Shown here in pieces: positions 33,418-38,997 of a DNA stretch of 38,997 nt. The translations under genes and the position numbers were made by a program. The first letter of the stretch is position 1. Every line of letters starts with the position of its first letter. The notes below the pieces were generated by a model. The model did not search any database. It saw nothing but the letters and a program-made list of their open reading frames with translations, and was not told where the DNA came from. The stretch comes from Cytophagales bacterium (GTDB lineage: Bacteria > Bacteroidota > Bacteroidia > Cytophagales > Spirosomataceae), in the NCBI GenBank assembly GCA_013298125.1, contig JAAFJP010000045.1:1-38997 (forward strand). The letters are read 5' to 3'.

Positions 33418-34458
33418 ATGGAATCACAAAGTCCCATCAAAAAGTATCTTCCAAAAGTTATTCTTTTATGTGTATTAGGTACGGCAGCATACTTCGGATA
33501 TAACAAATACACCTACGCCAAAACGCACGAAGAAACTGATAACGCACAAATCGAGACGTATTTTGTGCCTGTGCTACCACGTATGGCTGGTTATGTCAAA
33601 ACTGTAAACGTCAAAGATTATGACGTTGTAAAAAAAGATGAAGTTTTGGCAGAAATTGATACTGATGAAGCTCGTTTGGTTTTGGAAGAACTCAATGCTG
33701 ATTTCGTTCAATCACAAACTGATATTGAAAACGCCAAAGCCAATATTAATAATTTGAACGTTACGATAAATTCAGCCAATGCAAACTTGAAAGCTAATTT
33801 TCTAAGAAAAGAAAAAGCCAGAAAAGATGCTGAACGTGATGCAAAATTAGTGGCAGAAAATGCCATTACTCGTAAGCAAGCGGATGATAGTCAGGCAAAT
33901 TATGAAATTTTGTCAGCTCAATACGAAGCTGGACAAGAGGATATTTTGACGGCAAAATCAAGAATACCAATTCTTCAAGCGGCTCTCCACAAAGCGGAGG
34001 CGATTATGGGTGTAAAGAAGGTAAAAATTGAACAACAAAAATTACGTTTGAATTATTCAAAAGTATATGCTCCAACTTCTGGGAGAATTGGTAAGAAGAA
34101 TGTAGAGGCAGGACAATTTATCCAGGCTGGACAACCATTAATGACGATTGTTCAAGATGCTTCGTTTTGGGTTGTGGCAAATTTTAAAGAAACCCAAGTG
34201 CATAACCTCAAAATTGGCGATAAAGCCGAGTTAAAATTAGATGCCTATCCTGACCGAATTTTGAAAGGAAAAATCATCTCAATTTCAGAAGCAACAGGAG
34301 CCAAAACCTCTCTTTTACCAGCCGATAATGCTTCTGGAAACTTCGTGAAAGTAACGCAAAAAGTACCTGTGAAGATTGAAATAGTGGATTTGGAGAAAAA
34401 CAAAGCCATGTTACGGGCAGGTTTATCTTTGGAAGTAAGTATTGAATTAAAGAAATAA
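33418..34458 (+). CDS. HlyD/EmrA-type periplasmic adaptor
   Basis: Membrane fusion protein of 346 aa linking an inner-membrane pump to a TolC channel. One N-terminal membrane helix (VILLCVLGTAAYFGYNKYTY) is followed by the EmrA-like segment HEETDNAQIETYFVPVLPRM, a lipoyl half-motif (AGYVKTVNVKDYDVVKKDEV), a long alpha-hairpin (about residues 85-205, AKANINNLNVTINSANANLK), the second lipoyl half with VYAPTSGRIGKKNVEAGQFI, and a beta-barrel domain (FWVVANFKETQVHNLKIGDK). All parts are present. It lies 21 bases after yjdF and 5 bases before the DHA2 pump, so it is in the middle of the operon. It defines this as an EmrAB-TolC-type export system. Confidence 0.93.
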   Translation: MESQSPIKKYLPKVILLCVLGTAAYFGYNKYTYAKTHEETDNAQIETYFVPVLPRMAGYVKTVNVKDYDVVKKDEVLAEIDTDEARLVLEELNADFVQSQTDIENAKANINNLNVTINSANANLKANFLRKEKARKDAERDAKLVAENAITRKQADDSQANYEILSAQYEAGQEDILTAKSRIPILQAALHKAEAIMGVKKVKIEQQKLRLNYSKVYAPTSGRIGKKNVEAGQFIQAGQPLMTIVQDASFWVVANFKETQVHNLKIGDKAELKLDAYPDRILKGKIISISEATGAKTSLLPADNASGNFVKVTQKVPVKIEIVDLEKNKAMLRAGLSLEVSIELKK

Positions 34459-34463
34459 AAGAC

Positions 34464-36029
34464 ATGAAGAAATACATCATTGTCTTAACAACCGTATCGG
34501 CTGCCGTCATGGAATTGCTCGATACAACAATCGTCAATGTGGCTCTGAACCAAATTTCGGGGGCATTAGGAGCGACTATTGAAGACATCGCTTGGGTGAT
34601 TACTTCGTATGCCATTGCTAACGTAATCATTATTCCGATGACTGGTTTCTTGGGGGAATATTTTGGAAGAAAAACCTACTATTTAACCTCAATGATACTT
34701 TTTGGCGTTGCATCTTACTTCTGTGGAGCATCCGAAACGCTTTGGGAATTAGTCTTTTGGCGATTTATTCAAGGCATTGGTGGAGGAGCTTTATTATCAA
34801 CTTCACAAGCCATTTTGTTTGATGCCTTCGAGACTAAAGAACGTGGACTCGCCTCTGGATTATTCGGAATGGGAATCGTTTTAGGACCTACCATGGGACC
34901 TGTTTTGGGTGGTTATATCGTTGAACATTATAGTTGGGAACAAATCTTTTATGTCAATATTCCAATTTGTATTTTAGCCAGTATTCTGACCATCCTTTTT
35001 ATTGATAGAAAAGTTGGAGAAGGCGAGCGAAAAGACCAAATCAGAATAGATTATACAGGGATTTTCCTTCTGATAATGGGTATCGGTTCGTTACAATATG
35101 TGTTAGAAAAAGGGGAATCAGAAAGTTGGTTTGAATCTCGCCAAATTGTGATTATTAGTACCATGGCAACAGTTGGGATAATTGGTTTCGTATGGCGACA
35201 ATTTAATACCGACCATCCCGTGGTAAATCTGCGAGTTTTCAATTATAAAATATTTGCTTTATCGTCTATTTTTACGCTCATTTCGGGTTTTGGGATGTTT
35301 ACTTCTGTATTCGTTTATCCAGTGATGGTACAAAGAATTAACGGATTTACGGCTTATGAAACGGGATTATCTTTGGCTTTTCCAACGCTGGCGGCGATTG
35401 TTTTATTTCCTGTTATCGGAAAACGGATGGGTTCGGGAGCTTCGCCAATTCCTTTTATGGCAACGGGTATTTTTTTCTTTATCCTCTTTGGTTTTTACTC
35501 AGGCACAGCAACGCCAGAAATGGGTCGCTGGGATTTTTTCCCAATACAAATTTGTCGTGTTTTGGGAATTGCCGTGTTGCAGTTACCCCTTATCAGTCAG
35601 GCAGTTGCGGGTTTGAAGCCCTCTGAATATCCCGCTGGCATTGCCTTAACCAACATGATACGGCAGTTAGGAGGTGCTTTTGGAATTGCTTTGGCAAATA
35701 ATTATGTAACCAACAGAGCCGCCCAACATCGTTCAGATTTGATGTCGAATATGAGTACCGATAATCCACTTTTTAATGAAAGAATCGGAAATGCTGTCAG
35801 AAATTTAACGACCATTACAGGTGATGCCTTTAATGCTACCACGATGGCGTATAAACAATTGGAATTTGCAGTCGTCAAGCAAGCCTATTATTTGGCTTAT
35901 TTAGATACTTTCAGACTAATTTCGATATTTTTCATCATCATTTTTCCATTTTTATTTTTACTAAGAACTAAAAAAATATCTCCCGAAGAAGCTGCCAAAG
36001 CGGCAAAGGCTGCGGCGGATAGTCATTAA
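34464..36029 (+). CDS. DHA2-family MFS multidrug transporter (EmrB/QacA type)
   Basis: A 521-aa inner-membrane proton-driven drug exporter with about 14 helices. Family motifs are LLDTTIVNVALNQISGALGA in helix 1, motif A GFLGEYFGRKTYYLTSMILF, motif C GLFGMGIVLGPTMGPVLGGY and the DHA2-specific WEQIFYVNIPICILASILT. The C-terminal tail is Ala/Lys-rich (EEAAKAAKAAADSH). It starts 5 bases after the adaptor gene, so they are translated together. Substrates of relatives include uncouplers, dyes and hydrophobic drugs; the real substrate here cannot be read. The following outer-membrane gene is separated by a large palindrome that could lower its expression. Confidence 0.95.
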   Translation: MKKYIIVLTTVSAAVMELLDTTIVNVALNQISGALGATIEDIAWVITSYAIANVIIIPMTGFLGEYFGRKTYYLTSMILFGVASYFCGASETLWELVFWRFIQGIGGGALLSTSQAILFDAFETKERGLASGLFGMGIVLGPTMGPVLGGYIVEHYSWEQIFYVNIPICILASILTILFIDRKVGEGERKDQIRIDYTGIFLLIMGIGSLQYVLEKGESESWFESRQIVIISTMATVGIIGFVWRQFNTDHPVVNLRVFNYKIFALSSIFTLISGFGMFTSVFVYPVMVQRINGFTAYETGLSLAFPTLAAIVLFPVIGKRMGSGASPIPFMATGIFFFILFGFYSGTATPEMGRWDFFPIQICRVLGIAVLQLPLISQAVAGLKPSEYPAGIALTNMIRQLGGAFGIALANNYVTNRAAQHRSDLMSNMSTDNPLFNERIGNAVRNLTTITGDAFNATTMAYKQLEFAVVKQAYYLAYLDTFRLISIFFIIIFPFLFLLRTKKISPEEAAKAAKAAADSH

Positions 36030-36035
36030 CAATAC

Positions 36036-36130
36036 CACCTCACCCCCCAGCCCCTCTCCTTAATGAGAGGGGGAGTATTCGTCCGCTTGCTCCCCCACTT
36101 ATTAAGGAGAGGGGGCTGGGGGGTGAGGTG
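36036..36130. repeat. CACCTCACCCCCCAGCCCC palindrome between pump and TolC
   Basis: The 29-30-bp arms (36036-36064 and 36101-36130) are reverse complements apart from one missing C; an inner GGGGGAG/CTCCCCC pair extends the stem. It is far more GC-rich than its surroundings and lies between genes that should be co-transcribed, 17 bases before the TolC-like ATG. This is a widespread dispersed palindrome type. Confidence 0.9.
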
Positions 36131-36146
36131 AAAAAATTACAACACA

Positions 36147-37460
36147 ATGAAATTCAAATACATAGCCATACTTTCTCTCGCATACACAACCACCTTTGCA
36201 CAAGAGAAAGCCAACGAAACGCTCAATCAATTGGTGCGTTCAGCCATCGAATATGCTCCTAAAATCAAGGAACAACAACAAATGGTTTTGATGGGAGATT
36301 ATAAAACCAAAATCCAAGAAACTGCCCTCAAACCACAGATTCAGTCGGAGATTGGTATTACTCGTATTGACCCTATTGCTAAGGCACAATTTGGAATAAA
36401 TACCATCCAATTTCAACCCAATATGAACTACAATGCTAATATTGGGGGAAATTATGTACTTTATGATTGGGGAAAACAGTTCGTCAATATTGAGAAAACC
36501 AAGTTAGAAACCAACTTGGTAAAAACAGGCGTAGAAGCCCTGAAAAATATCTATGCCTATCAAGTAGCTCAATTATATTACAGCATTATTTATGCACAAA
36601 AAGCCATAGAAGTTCAAAAATTACAGTTAAAACTAATTGACGATAACAAGGCAATTGTGGAGAGTAAGGTAAAACAAGGCGATGCCTTAGACTTTGATTT
36701 GGTATCGGGGGCAGTTCGTTTCAAAAATGCTGAAACTCGCCTGACCGATTTACAAAGCCAGATGGAACGTCAATATATTTACCTCTCTTCCTTAATTGGG
36801 AAAGATGCTCACGGTATGATTCCAGAAGGTACAGGTTTTGATTTAGGGATAGTAGACCTTAGCGTTGAAGGTGCAATTACCCAAGCTCAAACCAATAATT
36901 ATGACCTTAAAGTACTGAAAGACAAAGACTTAATTGCAGAACGAGATGTTAAGATTTCTCAGATGAGTGCTTTGCCAAGTTTGGCTGCCAATGCCCAAAT
37001 AGGTATCAGAAACGGCTATGTACCCAGAATAAATGGCGAAGCCCCAGACGTTTTGGACGATTTTAAATTGAATACAATCGTAGGGGTAAAACTCACGATA
37101 CCTGTCTATACAGGACACCGTGGGGCGGCACAAACGGAGGTAGCCAAGATAAATAGAGAGATGTTGAAGTACTCGGTGGACGTAACAAACCAAGCCTTGA
37201 AACGAGATTTAGAAGCGGCACAAAATGAGTATAATTCAGCAAAAAATAAGTTGGAGTTATCGGAGAGAAATGTTTTTCAAGCCAAATACGCACTTGACTT
37301 AGCTAATATACGTTATAAAAATGGTGTACTAACCAATATAGAAATCGAAGCTGCTCAGACGGCTTTGAAAGACGCTCAATTTGCACAATTGCAATATCAA
37401 TATCAAATGGCTTTGGCAAAATTAGAAATGAATCGTTTGTCGGGTGTGAAGTTTTGGTAA
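36147..37460 (+). CDS. TolC-family outer-membrane channel
   Basis: A 437-aa outer-membrane efflux protein. The signal peptide is MKFKYIAILSLAYTTTFAQ. Two tandem TolC-type repeats follow: the first begins LNQLVRSAIEYAPKIKEQQQ and contains MNYNANIGGNYVLYDWGKQF, the second begins AITQAQTNNYDLKVLKDKDL and has IVGVKLTIPVYTGHRGAAQT. The long helices (about residues 118-220 and 345-430) form the periplasmic tunnel. It completes the tripartite pump as third component after the adaptor and DHA2 genes, although a palindromic repeat and 117 bases separate it. There is no lipobox, so it is not a lipidated OprM type. Confidence 0.93.
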   Translation: MKFKYIAILSLAYTTTFAQEKANETLNQLVRSAIEYAPKIKEQQQMVLMGDYKTKIQETALKPQIQSEIGITRIDPIAKAQFGINTIQFQPNMNYNANIGGNYVLYDWGKQFVNIEKTKLETNLVKTGVEALKNIYAYQVAQLYYSIIYAQKAIEVQKLQLKLIDDNKAIVESKVKQGDALDFDLVSGAVRFKNAETRLTDLQSQMERQYIYLSSLIGKDAHGMIPEGTGFDLGIVDLSVEGAITQAQTNNYDLKVLKDKDLIAERDVKISQMSALPSLAANAQIGIRNGYVPRINGEAPDVLDDFKLNTIVGVKLTIPVYTGHRGAAQTEVAKINREMLKYSVDVTNQALKRDLEAAQNEYNSAKNKLELSERNVFQAKYALDLANIRYKNGVLTNIEIEAAQTALKDAQFAQLQYQYQMALAKLEMNRLSGVKFW

Positions 37461-37576
37461 AATTTAATGCGTCATGTATTCTTCGTAGAATTATCTCGTT
37501 TTTGTAATTCCACAAAATTTTGACCATAAATCCCTCAAAAAATCCTAACTTGCAGAACATTTAGCCATCAAAATTC

Positions 37577-38800
37577 ATGTCAGCAAAGCGGAATCCAGCC
37601 ATTATTTTTATTTTTATTACCATTGTCATTGACGTTCTCGGAATCGGAATTATCATTCCTGTTCTTCCCAAAATTTTATTAGAATTAACGGGCAAAGGAC
37701 TAAGCGAAGCCTCGAAACTCTCTGGTTATTTGATGGCTTCGTATGCGGTCATGCAGTTTATGTTCTCTCCAATCATTGGTGGGTTGAGTGATAAATATGG
37801 TCGTCGTCCCGTGATTTTAGCTTCCCTTTTTGGCTTTTTTATAGACTATATGATTTTGGTTTATGCACCAACAATGGCTTGGCTTTTTGTGGGTAGAATC
37901 CTTGCAGGCATCACAGGAGCAAGTTTTACAACGGCTACGGCTTATATTGCAGATATTTCAAATGATGAAAATAGAGCAAAAAACTTTGGGATGGTTGGGG
38001 CGGCTTTTGGGCTTGGATTTATTGTTGGACCACCTATTGGCGGCATTTTGGGAAATTTGGGTACACGAGTACCCTTCATGTTTGCGGCAGGACTGGCTTT
38101 AATAAATGCACTTTACGGATATTTCATTTTACCAGAGTCACTCACGAAAGAAAACCGTAGAGCGTTTGACTGGAAAAGAGCAAATCCGATTGGTTCTCTC
38201 AAAAACTTTGGACGTTTCCCAGCCCTTTTGGGATTAGTTGGAGCGTTATTTTGCTTACAAATTGCGGGTCAAACTCACCCAAGTACATGGTCATATTTTA
38301 CGATGAAAGAATTTGGTTGGAATTCCGACCAAGTGGGTTATTCTTTGGCTTTTGTAGGCTTGATGGTTGCTATCGTGCAAGGTGGGTTGAATAGAGTTAT
38401 TAATCCCAAAATTGGGGATAGAAACTCTGTTATAACGGGTTTATTATTTTATGGGGCAGGATTTATCTTATTTTCAATCGCTACCCAAGGCTGGATGATG
38501 TATGCCTTTATGATTCCTTTTGGCTTGGGAGGCATTGCAGGACCCGCCCTTCAAAGCCTTATCACTAAGCAAGTTGCCCCCAACGAACAAGGCGAATTAC
38601 AGGGTGGAATCACCAGTTTGCAAAGTGTTACAACCATCATTGGACCTTTGCTCGCCTCCAATTTATTCTCTTATTATTCAGATGGCAAAGACCATTTCCA
38701 ATTTCCAGGAGCAGCATTTTTTATGGCTGGTTTATTAACTTTCTTAGCATTAGGCATTGCTCTTCGTTCATTTCCCAAAAAGCAAGAAGCAACGGTATAA
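37577..38800 (+). CDS. TetA-like MFS transporter
   Basis: A 407-aa inner-membrane antiporter with 12 helices, of the DHA1 group near the tetracycline exporters. Motif A is GGLSDKYGRRPVILASLFGF, the helix 5 motif C is GAAFGLGFIVGPPIGGIL, and the start VIDVLGIGIIIPVLPKILLE and the loop RILAGITGASFTTATAYIAD are close to TetA-type pumps. The cytoplasmic middle loop is normal length (TKENRRAFDWKRANPIG). It follows the TolC-like gene by 116 bases on the same strand. It may share the operon or have its own promoter. Whether it exports tetracycline or another compound is not readable. Two hairpins follow the gene. Confidence 0.92.
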   Translation: MSAKRNPAIIFIFITIVIDVLGIGIIIPVLPKILLELTGKGLSEASKLSGYLMASYAVMQFMFSPIIGGLSDKYGRRPVILASLFGFFIDYMILVYAPTMAWLFVGRILAGITGASFTTATAYIADISNDENRAKNFGMVGAAFGLGFIVGPPIGGILGNLGTRVPFMFAAGLALINALYGYFILPESLTKENRRAFDWKRANPIGSLKNFGRFPALLGLVGALFCLQIAGQTHPSTWSYFTMKEFGWNSDQVGYSLAFVGLMVAIVQGGLNRVINPKIGDRNSVITGLLFYGAGFILFSIATQGWMMYAFMIPFGLGGIAGPALQSLITKQVAPNEQGELQGGITSLQSVTTIIGPLLASNLFSYYSDGKDHFQFPGAAFFMAGLLTFLALGIALRSFPKKQEATV

Positions 38801-38824
38801 GTCTGAATTTCAGAACATAACAAC

Positions 38825-38868
38825 AAAAATCCCTCAAAAATGGCTTAATTTTTGAGGGATTTTTTGTT
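38825..38868 (+). terminator. Terminator after the TetA-like gene
   Basis: AAAAATCCCTCAAAAAT (38825-38841) and ATTTTTGAGGGATTTTT (38848-38864) form a perfect 17-bp stem with a 6-base loop and T-run, 25 bases after the stop codon. Confidence 0.88.
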
Positions 38869-38928
38869 TAAATTAGGCTTTCCTTGAATGATATAACTAA
38901 TTGATAATCAATATTTTATATTGAAATT

Positions 38929-38975
38929 AATCCCCGAATATGCACTAATTTGGCATATTTCGGGGATTTTTGTAT
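38929..38975 (+). terminator. Second hairpin with T-run near window end
   Basis: AATCCCCGAATATGC (38929-38943) pairs with GCATATTTCGGGGATT (38953-38968) with a one-base bulge, then T-rich sequence. It may be a back-up terminator, or serve a minus-strand gene entering from the right. Confidence 0.6.
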
Positions 38976-38997
38976 TTTAGATGTGCCAACAAAATTA

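Overview
The window looks like chromosome of a Bacteroidota bacterium, most likely a low-GC freshwater Cytophagales/Spirosomaceae-type organism. The genus is not resolvable by eye; Flectobacillus/Arcicella/Emticicia-like is a guess. The evidence is a type IX secretion C-terminal sorting domain, promoters of the TTTG-N19-TAnnTTTG type, no obvious Shine-Dalgarno sites, CHRD/LamG/FG-GAP surface proteins, and gene families such as DUF3822 and a DUF6934-like protein. No rRNA, tRNA, CRISPR array, prophage or insertion-sequence transposase was recognised.

Layout. 0-5.5 kb: lolA (minus), a large YfhO-type membrane protein (plus), an orphan lipoprotein and two tandem NTF2-like secreted proteins (minus). 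5.5-10.5 kb: asnS with a PD-(D/E)XK-like gene directly upstream (minus), then rpoN with a good promoter and terminator, and a PAP2-like membrane protein. 10.5-15.3 kb: a FadH-type flavin/iron-sulfur oxidoreductase followed closely by an unknown 182-aa protein, a secreted amidohydrolase, and a DUF6934-like gene with a previously uncalled 51-aa gene behind it. 15.4-24.3 kb: a T9SS-secreted FG-GAP protein, murF, a membrane coiled-coil protein, a retropepsin-like protein, two paralogous secreted proteins and ahcY. 24.3-31.5 kb: an FMN reductase plus PAS-LuxR regulator, a 980-aa CHRD/LamG/beta-helix surface protein, an xisI/xisH pair, a secreted S74-like stalk protein and DUF3822. 31.6-38.8 kb: coaD behind a 23-unit array of 8-bp repeats, and a drug-efflux island: marR divergent from yjdF-HlyD-DHA2-TolC, then a TetA-like MFS pump.

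The efflux island is the most coherent unit. Divergent promoters share one intergenic region, and a palindrome sits between the -33 and -7 boxes of the yjdF promoter, where a MarR dimer would repress. The pump is a three-part EmrAB-TolC type, with YjdF as first gene.

The other strong theme is small intergenic palindromic elements of at least eight unrelated types, often touching gene ends. One appears to have become the coding N-terminus of a secreted protein, one abuts the likely start of the PAP2-like gene, and one follows the stop of the large surface protein immediately. The best candidates for something undescribed are the DUF6934-like/51-aa gene pair, the coaD leader array, the XisHI pair and the repeat-derived N-termini. 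None is proven to be a new system from sequence alone.
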